From assembly GCA_943357975.1 (NCBI GenBank), contig CALRGS010000023.1, positions 1 to 9,054 of the forward strand: a DNA stretch of 9,054 nt, read 5' to 3'. The stretch's first letter is position 1. Every line of letters begins with the position of its first letter. The notes below the pieces were generated by a model that ran no database searches, had not been told where the DNA came from, and saw nothing but the letters and a program-made list of their open reading frames with translations. This document shows, piece after piece, positions 1-5,907 of this stretch. The translations under genes were made by a program, and so were the position numbers. The stretch comes from Candidatus Nomurabacteria bacterium. Its GTDB lineage: Bacteria; Patescibacteriota; Minisyncoccia; Phycocordibacterales; UBA1006.

Positions 1-28
1 AAAGAGTAAACCCCTTCCCTTTTCCAGC

Positions 29-63
29 AAAAATCCCGCATACAGTTTGTGCGGGATTTTTTT
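29..63 (-). terminator. Bidirectional hairpin terminator closing the pilin operon
   Basis: A near-perfect 12-base-pair inverted repeat pairs AAAAATCCCGCA (29-40) with TGCGGGATTTTT (50-61) around a 9-base loop. The GC core is TCCCGCA/TGCGGGA. Read on the minus strand it lies just past the stop of the last gene (74) and ends in five T residues; read on the plus strand it ends in seven T residues (57-63). It therefore fits an intrinsic terminator able to work in both directions, which would also separate this operon from whatever lies left of the window. Bases 1-28 show no gene or recognisable site. Confidence 0.85.
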
Positions 64-73
64 ATTGGTCTGT

Positions 74-478
74 TTAAGGCGGCGTCGTTCCTCCATTCGG
101 ACTGGTCCTCAGCTGTGGAACGATGGGTTGGGTATTGAAAAATGTTTGCGTACCAATCGCAATGATCCCCCACAGTGACAACATGATGAATAAGCCGAGT
201 AACGAGTTCACTGTATATTTTCTAAAACCCTCGCGCTCCTTTTCATTACTCATATTCCGAATAAAGTGAATGAGGTTCCAGAAAAAATACATGAGCGCCG
301 TAATAACCAACAATGGCATTATCGTTCCGTTAATAAACTTCCCTATGGCCTCGACAATATCCTTGATAGACCCCCAGGCTGTACCTGTGGTAGTACTTCC
401 TATGTAATTTTGAGCATGCACAAAATACGGAAGTGCCCCAGATGTAATGATTCCAATTTTTAATAAAATTCTTTTCAT
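74..478 (-). CDS. Small secreted two-helix membrane protein, T4SS pilin-like (VirB2/TrbC-like)
   Basis: This 134-residue protein has a signal peptide (about 1-22, likely cut after VHA), a short exported segment with an amphipathic stretch (36-50), a first membrane helix (about 52-73), a charged loop (MSNEKEREGFRK, 76-87), a second helix (about 90-110) and a Pro/Thr-rich exported tail. Signal peptide plus two helices around a short charged cytoplasmic loop is the layout of VirB2/TrbC-type pilins and of the T4SS pilin-like family common in Parcubacteria. The ATG is separated from the preceding TAA by two bases (TAATTATG), so translational coupling is likely; no Shine-Dalgarno is visible. It is the last gene of the operon, before the hairpin at 29-63. 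The same double-helix module ends the two large proteins encoded upstream. Family assignment is by topology and resemblance; a plain small membrane protein is the alternative. No secretion ATPase or channel gene is in view. Confidence 0.7.
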   Translation of the reverse strand: MKRILLKIGIITSGALPYFVHAQNYIGSTTTGTAWGSIKDIVEAIGKFINGTIMPLLVITALMYFFWNLIHFIRNMSNEKEREGFRKYTVNSLLGLFIMLSLWGIIAIGTQTFFNTQPIVPQLRTSPNGGTTPP

Positions 479-480
479 AA

Positions 481-2247
481 TTATACAAGCGACTTAGTCA
501 AAGAGGTACTCGCAGTAGGTTTTGCAGTTTCGGGACCAAGGAGGCTGTTCAAGGTGCCTTGCAAGGCATTTGCAACCACCCATCCACCTAGGAGCAATGC
601 TGTGCCAATGAGAGTATATTTCAAAATACGTTTCGCATCAGTATACCCATCCACACCACCCTCCTTACGTGCCATGACAAATTTAAATCCGGCATACATA
701 ATAGCAATTACGATAAACGGAATCGCTATGGGGAGAATAATATTATTGTACACCGCTGCGAATATTTTAGGAAACGTATCAAGTCCTGGAGCCAAAGGAT
801 TTTTTAAGAACCCGTCACCATAGTTAGTATCAGTCCCACCTGTCGCACTACATGAAACAGTGGTACCATCGGTTCCCTTACATTTCCATGAATAGCTGAA
901 TCCGTCGTAGTTAAATTCTACTGAAGTACCCTTTGAACAAAGGTTTATAGAACTCGTAGTAAGTGATGGCGTATTACTTCCATCAGCACTCCCGCAGGCT
1001 TCCAGAGGTTCCCCTGCAAGTCCGCTAAACTGGAACCCGTTGAGGTCAGACACGGGATTAGCATTAGGTACAAAAGTAACTCCGGCTGAACTACTACTGA
1101 AAGTATTTCCTACATCAGAATTCTTATCATTTTGTTTCTCGTAAAATTTGAACCAAAAATCCGGATCATCCACAGCATTGGTAAATGCTCCAATATCAGC
1201 AAACGACATAGAGAAGTTGGTTTCGTGTTGACCTATGGTCACTGATTCAAGGTCAGGATCTGTCACTAATTCAGCCCCGTTTACTTTAGGTTTTCCATCA
1301 AAAACAGTTTTTGGATATCCGTAGAGGCTAAATTTTAATGTACCTGAAGCTGTAACATTGGTTATTATTTTAAAATCACAAATTGCCAGTGCACTATCAC
1401 ATGAAACTGATGGGAGTCCTACGTAGTCAAATGCCGCCTTAGCACCACCCGGCCCCGTTGCTCCTACTGCCCAACCAACCTCTCCAGAAATGGGAACTGC
1501 TACGGATGTGGCCGTTGCAGCCTTGAATAATTGTGCTGCATAATTTCCTAACGCCAAATCATTAATTGTTACCGACGTTGTACCATTTCCTACGGGTAAT
1601 GGAAAATCACCCTGTTTCAATGGTGTAAGTGTCGTACCGTTATCGGTAAATATTTTCAAGGTAACTGGCAAGCTCGCAGTTAGTGTTACATTAGACACAA
1701 TAGAAAATCCTGTAATAAATTTACCTGCATGTTCAGCATCTGGCTGTTGTGCGAGAGGGGTTAACTCAAAACTTCCTGAATCAAGACCTGGATTTGCAGC
1801 AGGAGTTTTACAAGGCACCGCACCCGTAGTCATAAAACACTTTACCGATAGAGACTCAGCGGCGTTAACATCAAAATAGAAGGCACTGTTAGTAGAAGCC
1901 TTATCAGCGATTGTATACGCATATTTAATACCAGGTTTGACACCGAGTGTAGTAAAATCCATCTGTGCAGGAAAGGTTTTTGGATAGCCATTCGTCGTTG
2001 TTGGAAGTGTTGCGATTATTTGGCTCTGAGTAATCCAGGCTGCAGGAGTTTTATCATATTCACCTACCCAAAGGTATACCTTGGCTGACACTGCGGGAGG
2101 TTGTGCCACACTATACTGGGCAACAAAAGCATTCCCTACAACCCCGTTACTGGTTTGGGTTGCAGTCCCACCTGCGGCATGTGTACTGTACGGAAGGGCG
2201 AATATGCAGGCTGAAATGAATAGTAATGTTGAGAGAATTTTTTTCAT
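481..2247 (-). CDS. Large secreted surface protein with beta-rich ectodomain and C-terminal pilin-like double-helix module (paralogue A)
   Basis: Predicted 588 residues from the ATG at 2247, chosen because it begins a clean signal peptide (MKKILSTLLF..., cut near STHA, about 24); a longer frame to 2292 overlaps the upstream gene and adds nothing signal-like. Order: an N-terminal region (about 28-260) with an FN3-like strand pattern and a conserved Cys pair (KCFMTTGAVPCK), nearly identical to the upstream paralogue; a second beta-rich domain (about 281-392) with its own Cys pair; a four-Cys module (about 418-466) resembling a repeat seen in many bacterial surface proteins (CGSADG, later WKCKGTDG and CSA); then two membrane helices (about 502-525 and 543-562) flanking the loop ARKEGGVDGYTDAKR, followed by a short exported tail. 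The C-terminus resembles CPR T4SS pilin-like proteins. Thirteen bases separate it from the upstream gene. Role inferred: surface adhesin or an appendage subunit with a large exposed head. No enzymatic motif seen. Confidence 0.75.
   Translation of the reverse strand: MKKILSTLLFISACIFALPYSTHAAGGTATQTSNGVVGNAFVAQYSVAQPPAVSAKVYLWVGEYDKTPAAWITQSQIIATLPTTTNGYPKTFPAQMDFTTLGVKPGIKYAYTIADKASTNSAFYFDVNAAESLSVKCFMTTGAVPCKTPAANPGLDSGSFELTPLAQQPDAEHAGKFITGFSIVSNVTLTASLPVTLKIFTDNGTTLTPLKQGDFPLPVGNGTTSVTINDLALGNYAAQLFKAATATSVAVPISGEVGWAVGATGPGGAKAAFDYVGLPSVSCDSALAICDFKIITNVTASGTLKFSLYGYPKTVFDGKPKVNGAELVTDPDLESVTIGQHETNFSMSFADIGAFTNAVDDPDFWFKFYEKQNDKNSDVGNTFSSSSAGVTFVPNANPVSDLNGFQFSGLAGEPLEACGSADGSNTPSLTTSSINLCSKGTSVEFNYDGFSYSWKCKGTDGTTVSCSATGGTDTNYGDGFLKNPLAPGLDTFPKIFAAVYNNIILPIAIPFIVIAIMYAGFKFVMARKEGGVDGYTDAKRILKYTLIGTALLLGGWVVANALQGTLNSLLGPETAKPTASTSLTKSLV
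1698..2163 (-). repeat. Duplicated ectodomain segment, copy A
   Basis: This 466-base segment aligns without gaps to 3364-3829 at a constant offset of 1666 bases. Blocks of exact identity are 1698-1752 (55 bases), 1793-1862 (70 bases) and 1982-2070 (89 bases), with scattered differences between them. It encodes the nearly identical N-terminal region of the two large surface proteins. Homology at protein level extends further left to about 1480, but there the DNA has diverged. Confidence 0.93.
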
Positions 2248-2260
2248 ATGTAATAGTGTA

Positions 2261-3910
2261 CTATTTTGAATTAAAAAGGTCGAGAAGTACAAATTCTGGT
2301 TTTACTCCCAACTCCTTAATGAGGGTCGCGACCAGCACCCACGCAATTAATACAATTCCCAATCCAATTGCCGCACGACCAAGTATTCCAAAGTATTTTT
2401 TCTTCTGTGCTTCAATCTTTGCGGTAGGATCACTATCGTAGTTAAGCCAGAGAATCATCGCTCCAGCGAACATCACCACTACCGCAATAATCGGTCCGAT
2501 AATAATCAAGGCATATTGAATAACATTAGTGACGAGCTGTATAAAGTCTTTGTAGCTACACATGCGTATTTCCTCAGGCGGAATAGTCCCTGCCTCATTT
2601 TGAGTACGGCTGCATTTCGGCACAATTCCTTTATCGGAAATAGTATCAGCCACCGGAGCAAAACTTCCAGGATCAGCATACGGACCAGACGCAGTATCAT
2701 AAACAGTCATTGCAGATGTCGGGGCTTGTGTCGTGCCACCCTTGGTGGTGAAATTCCAAACGGGAGACTGTGTTCCTGTTGCGTTATTTTTCACCACAAA
2801 GTAATACGTAGTCCCTTTTGCCAGCCCACTAAAGGGAATGGAGAAGGTCCTCACTTCACCAGGAACAAGTCCTTGATTTACAGAAACAGGCTGGAGAATT
2901 GGTGTAAATGATTGACTGATTTGTGATGGGCTGATCCCACTTAATACTTGGAAATCTGCAGGCATATTGAGCTGTACAGAAATTGTAGCCTTGATAACCG
3001 CAGAGTCTTCATTTACTATTTGGTCGCTTGGCTTAAACGAAATACTAATACCACCTACGTAATTTGACTGTCCAGGGAGTATTGGCGAATTCGGCAATTG
3101 AGGCTGTGGGCTTGGATTTGGATTTTGACCTGGAGTACTAGAATCAACCACGGTCCACCTTCCATCAGCACTCACCTGAGCGGTTCCAGATAATAGACTC
3201 GCACTGTAGTCTCCTGCCGCTAAATCATTCACTGTCGGAAATATTGTTCCACTACCAAGAGGGATCGAAAGGTTTCCTTGTTTCAAGAATATTGGAGTGC
3301 TCCCTGTATATTTATAAATTTTCAAGATCAAGGGCACATCGACAGTCAGCACCCCATTAGGCGCAATAGAAAATCCTGTAATAAATTTACCTGCATGTTC
3401 AGCATCTGGCTGTTGTGCAAGTGGGGTTAGTGTAAAACTTCCATCATCGAAGGGGAGGTTTGCAGCAGGAGTTTTACAAGGCACCGCACCCGTAGTCATA
3501 AAACACTTTACCGATAGAGACTCAGCGGTATTAACATCAAAATAGAAGGCACCGTTAGTAGAAGCCTTATCAGCGATTGTATACGCATATTTAGTACCAG
3601 CAACTACGCCGAGCGTACTGAAATCCATTTGGGCGGGAAATGTTTTAGGATAGCCATTCGTCGTTGTTGGAAGTGTTGCGATTATTTGGCTCTGAGTAAT
3701 CCAGGCTGCAGGAGTTTTATCATATTCACCTACCCACAAATATACCTTCGTAGTAGCTGCTGGTGGCTGAGCAACGCTGTACTGAGCAACAAAGGCATTC
3801 CCAATGACCCCATTACTTGTCTGAGTAGCAGTAAGACTGGCCGCATATGAAATCACTGGGCTGACCAGGGATACTAGTATAAGAATGAAGATTTTGGAAA
3901 TAGTTTTCAT
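2261..3910 (-). CDS. Large secreted surface protein with FN3-like ectodomain and C-terminal pilin-like double-helix module (paralogue B)
   Basis: This 549-residue protein has a signal peptide (1-23, cut near SYA), an N-terminal region (about 27-255) nearly identical to that of the neighbouring paralogue including the Cys pair KCFMTTGAVPCK, a Pro/Gln/Asn-rich linker (about 258-282), an FN3-like domain (about 283-390; ending in LAKGTTYYFVVKNNATG and VWNFTT), a spacer with Cys433 and Cys451, and two hydrophobic helices (about 462-490 and 508-531) around the loop NYDSDPTAKIEAQKKK. A Cys pair, then a DF(I/L)xLV segment, then two helices is typical of the pilin-like proteins of Parcubacteria. The linker, the middle domain and the pilin module differ from the paralogue, so only the N-terminal region is recently shared. 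The start lies six bases after the solute-binding protein stop, with no Shine-Dalgarno. Likely surface adhesin or appendage component; function inferred from architecture only. Confidence 0.75.
   Translation of the reverse strand: MKTISKIFILILVSLVSPVISYAASLTATQTSNGVIGNAFVAQYSVAQPPAATTKVYLWVGEYDKTPAAWITQSQIIATLPTTTNGYPKTFPAQMDFSTLGVVAGTKYAYTIADKASTNGAFYFDVNTAESLSVKCFMTTGAVPCKTPAANLPFDDGSFTLTPLAQQPDAEHAGKFITGFSIAPNGVLTVDVPLILKIYKYTGSTPIFLKQGNLSIPLGSGTIFPTVNDLAAGDYSASLLSGTAQVSADGRWTVVDSSTPGQNPNPSPQPQLPNSPILPGQSNYVGGISISFKPSDQIVNEDSAVIKATISVQLNMPADFQVLSGISPSQISQSFTPILQPVSVNQGLVPGEVRTFSIPFSGLAKGTTYYFVVKNNATGTQSPVWNFTTKGGTTQAPTSAMTVYDTASGPYADPGSFAPVADTISDKGIVPKCSRTQNEAGTIPPEEIRMCSYKDFIQLVTNVIQYALIIIGPIIAVVVMFAGAMILWLNYDSDPTAKIEAQKKKYFGILGRAAIGLGIVLIAWVLVATLIKELGVKPEFVLLDLFNSK
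3364..3829 (-). repeat. Duplicated ectodomain segment, copy B
   Basis: Partner of 1698-2163, aligning gap-free at an offset of 1666. Exact blocks here are 3364-3418, 3459-3528 and 3648-3736. Synonymous positions are unchanged across these blocks, which argues for recent duplication or gene conversion over protein-level constraint alone. The signal-peptide codons on one side and the linker codons on the other are clearly different between copies. Confidence 0.93.
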
Positions 3911-3916
3911 AGATAA

Positions 3917-5263
3917 TTATTGGGTAACAGGGTCTTTTTGTAACTTCTGAAGTGTGCTTGAAAGAAGTGAATTCATTGGGGGAATAATCGCAGCTGGGGT
4001 TAAGGTTCCGGCATTAATTTGATTCATCGATTTCTTGAATAATGCCGTAGTGGCTGTTGCATCAGGATCAATCCAGCTGCGTGAAATAATTGCAGAGTTA
4101 TAGAATAAAGCCTGACGTGCATCATTCGAAGCTGTCCTAGAAAGCATGTCGCGCCGTGCTGGTACAAAGGTCTTATCTACTGCTAAATAAGCCGTCACCG
4201 CCTCATCGGTGGCCAATTGTTGTGCTACCGCCAACGCCAATCCTCTATTTTTTGAAGATTTTGTAATAGCAACACCGTGCATCATTCCGTAGGTCATCTT
4301 TACCGGACTTTTTGCACGTTGAGGCATGAGTGAAACATCGAAATTTAAGTTGGGGTTTTTTTGTCGAATTCCCACCAGTTCACTTGCATACCCAAAGTAT
4401 ACCGCAAGGTTTCCTGCAATAAATTGATCCTTGTCCCTAGGAAGCGTTGGGTTCCATGAATAATGATCTGCATCACTTGGATTGGAAAAACTTGAATAGA
4501 AACCAACACCGTTTGCAACCGGTGATACCCCATCTCCTAGAGCGTCACCAAACACTGAAACGTACTTCTTAGAAATGGGATCGAGGTCTACAATCTTATT
4601 TCCGGCTTGAAATATCAAAAGGCTTATGATGTCCTTAGCGTGGGTAATATTATCAAATGTACCGAGAGCTACTGTTTCAGTAGCAAGTCGTCCAGCATCA
4701 TCCTTCCTAGTAACCACCTTGTTGAGGGTTACCACATCATCCCAAGTTACCGGTGGCTTAACCACAAATGAAGAGGTGAGCAGGTCACGATTGTAATACA
4801 TGATCATAGGATCAATGAGTAGTGGAAATGCTAAAGTTCCTTCATTACTAAGGAACAGAGATCCTTGATCAGTAAACGTTGTACGGAATGTTGTATCGGG
4901 AAGACTTGCATAAGGAACCGTAAACAATTTGTTCTTATTTTGAATGATACCAGCCGGAGTGATAACAATAAGGTCTGGACCTCCTCCTGAGGCAAGTGCA
5001 TCTATTAATTCTGATTGAAATGTTTCAGCTTCTTTTTCAACGTAGTTCACGGTAACCTCCTTGTAGTTTTTTCTCAAGGTTTCTTTCATGGCGTTCATAG
5101 CATCATAAGGCAATACCCCCCAAATGGTAACGGTTCCAGATACTGATACTTTTGACGAACCTTGCCCTACTGGAATTTTCCCTGAAAAAATGAGCACCCC
5201 AAACAATACTCCTGCTCCGCATAATACAAATACCACTATTTGAAAAATTGAAAAGTTTTTCAT
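3917..5263 (-). CDS. Membrane-anchored extracellular solute-binding protein, family 1
   Basis: This 448-residue protein has the fold signature of ABC-type family 1 (sugar-type, MalE/UgpB-like) binding proteins: an opening strand VTIWGVLP (45-52), GPDLIVI (95-101), AFPLLIDPMIMYYNRDLL (145-162), the later segment FIAGNLAVYFGYASE (281-295) and VPARRD (367-372). The length matches the family. An uncleaved-looking hydrophobic segment (about 8-28) should tether it to the membrane; Cys15 lies inside that segment and lacks a lipobox, so a lipoprotein is unlikely. No permease or ATPase gene is adjacent. It starts two bases after the methyltransferase stop (TAATTATG) and ends six bases before the first pilin-like gene, so it belongs to the same operon. 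I recall similar anchored binding proteins in Parcubacteria next to pilin-like genes. The ligand cannot be read from the sequence; it may act as a docking or adhesion protein instead of a transporter subunit. Confidence 0.85.
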   Translation of the reverse strand: MKNFSIFQIVVFVLCGAGVLFGVLIFSGKIPVGQGSSKVSVSGTVTIWGVLPYDAMNAMKETLRKNYKEVTVNYVEKEAETFQSELIDALASGGGPDLIVITPAGIIQNKNKLFTVPYASLPDTTFRTTFTDQGSLFLSNEGTLAFPLLIDPMIMYYNRDLLTSSFVVKPPVTWDDVVTLNKVVTRKDDAGRLATETVALGTFDNITHAKDIISLLIFQAGNKIVDLDPISKKYVSVFGDALGDGVSPVANGVGFYSSFSNPSDADHYSWNPTLPRDKDQFIAGNLAVYFGYASELVGIRQKNPNLNFDVSLMPQRAKSPVKMTYGMMHGVAITKSSKNRGLALAVAQQLATDEAVTAYLAVDKTFVPARRDMLSRTASNDARQALFYNSAIISRSWIDPDATATTALFKKSMNQINAGTLTPAAIIPPMNSLLSSTLQKLQKDPVTQ

Positions 5264-5265
5264 AA

Positions 5266-5793
5266 TTATTTTCTAAAGATAATCCCGTAATGGTGCGACC
5301 CTGCCTCGATAGTTTCTGATGATCTCCTAAATCCCCCTGCGATGAATTTCTTCTCGGCTTCTACGGCGTTAATAACCTCGTTCTGATGGGGCCCCAGGTT
5401 TCCAAAACTTTCTGACCAATCAACTATGAGCACTGCTCCATTCGGCTTCAAGATTCTAAAAATTTCCTTGATCATAGCGTCTCGATCTTCTACTTGAAAC
5501 AACACATTCGCGACGACTACCCAGTCAATAGATTGATCACGGAGCTTCGTGCCTTGATGATTTTCCACATTAGACCAAACAGTTTGAATATTGGTAATCC
5601 CATGATCCTTAATTTCATTTTCGAGTCGGGTCAGCATGTCTTTTTGCACGTCGCAGGCATACACCTTACCACTTGGACCTACCACTTTGGACAACAACAA
5701 CGAATACACTCCTGTCCCTGCCCCTAAATCAGCAACACTCGCACCCAAAGGAATATGGAGTTGTGGAACAATAGTATTTGGATCTGAAAACAT
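5266..5793 (-). CDS. Class I SAM-dependent methyltransferase (UbiE-like fold)
   Basis: From the ATG at 5793 this is a 175-residue Rossmann-fold methyltransferase. Motif I is VADLGAGTG (20-28), the acidic residue ending strand 2 is Asp48 in VYACDVQKDML, the motif around strand 4 is IDWVVVANVLFQ (89-100), followed by the helix and strand IFRILKPNGAVLIVDW (111-126). This binds S-adenosylmethionine; the acceptor (lipid, protein, RNA or small molecule) is not deducible. The frame stays open to a TTG at 5874, but those extra 27 codons run through a palindromic repeat and read as low-quality protein, so I take the internal ATG, which begins MFSDPNTIVPQLHIPLG as expected for the family. A TATAAT box sits six bases upstream and there is no Shine-Dalgarno, so the message may be leaderless. 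It appears to be the first gene of the operon leading to the binding protein and pilin-like proteins. Confidence 0.85.
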   Translation of the reverse strand: MFSDPNTIVPQLHIPLGASVADLGAGTGVYSLLLSKVVGPSGKVYACDVQKDMLTRLENEIKDHGITNIQTVWSNVENHQGTKLRDQSIDWVVVANVLFQVEDRDAMIKEIFRILKPNGAVLIVDWSESFGNLGPHQNEVINAVEAEKKFIAGGFRRSSETIEAGSHHYGIIFRK

Positions 5794-5799
5794 AGCGTT

Positions 5800-5829
5800 A
5801 TTATAAAACACATGCGATAAAAAAGCTAA
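5800..5829 (-). promoter_or_regulatory. Candidate promoter for the methyltransferase-to-pilin operon
   Basis: On the minus strand a perfect TATAAT lies at 5805-5800, followed by AACGCT and the ATG at 5793. With usual spacing transcription would start at or next to the ATG. The possible -35 element is weak: TTAGCT at 5829-5824 with an 18-base spacer matches TTGACA at three positions. The location just after a terminator-like structure at the gyrA end supports a real promoter, but one hexamer in AT-rich DNA can occur by chance. Confidence 0.4.
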
Positions 5830-5855
5830 CGCCAAACCCCCTCTTTTAGAGGGGG
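5819..5855 (-). terminator. Possible intrinsic terminator after gyrA, formed by part of the repeat
   Basis: Reading the minus strand past the gyrA stop, a perfect 8-base-pair GC-rich hairpin (5855-5848 paired with 5844-5837, three-base loop) is followed by TTTGGCGTTAGC and then six T residues (5824-5819). The T-run lies directly after the outer inverted-repeat arm GGCGTTAG, so a larger stem closed by that arm with its partner at 5907-5900 would also end at the T-run. Either form could stop gyrA transcription, though the large internal region makes efficiency uncertain. Confidence 0.4.
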
Positions 5856-5907
5856 CAAGGGAACACTTGTGCAAAGCTACTCGGCGGTAGCCGGGAGGGG
5901 GCGTTAG
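5826..5907. repeat. 82-base palindromic repeat element (REP/MITE-like) between gyrA and the methyltransferase gene
   Basis: The element is bounded by a perfect 8-base inverted repeat, CTAACGCC (5826-5833) and GGCGTTAG (5900-5907). Inside are a perfect hairpin CCCCCTCT-TTT-AGAGGGGG (5837-5855), a short palindrome CACTTGTG, a hairpin GCTAC-TCGGCG-GTAGC (5876-5891) and the sequence CGGGAGGGGG before the right arm. The gyrA stop codon (5906-5904) is part of the right arm. A related element in the opposite orientation occurs at 8664-8706, sharing the CTCT-TTT-AGAG hairpin and a later CGGGAG block, so this looks like a dispersed family. No coding capacity for mobility is present. Confidence 0.7.

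Noticed and set aside
2248..2292. Upstream start for paralogue A at 2292
   Set aside because: It would overlap the end of the preceding gene and bury the signal peptide behind 15 extra residues; the ATG at 2247 directly begins a signal peptide.
2516..2911. 131-residue open frame on the plus strand, and the other plus-strand open frames
   Set aside because: They lie antisense inside well-supported minus-strand genes, have no recognisable protein features and show the composition of shadow frames.
5196..5263. Lipoprotein signal with Cys15 in the solute-binding protein
   Set aside because: The residues before the Cys (FVL) do not form a lipobox and the hydrophobic segment continues well past it, so an uncleaved anchor helix fits better.
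5794..5874. N-terminal extension of the methyltransferase to a TTG at 5874
   Set aside because: The extra 27 codons read through the palindromic repeat and carry no family similarity; the ATG at 5793 gives the expected N-terminus.
5826..5907. CRISPR repeat or tRNA-like structure in the gyrA downstream region
   Set aside because: There is only a single copy with internal hairpins, no regular spacers, and no cloverleaf with a T-loop or anticodon arm.
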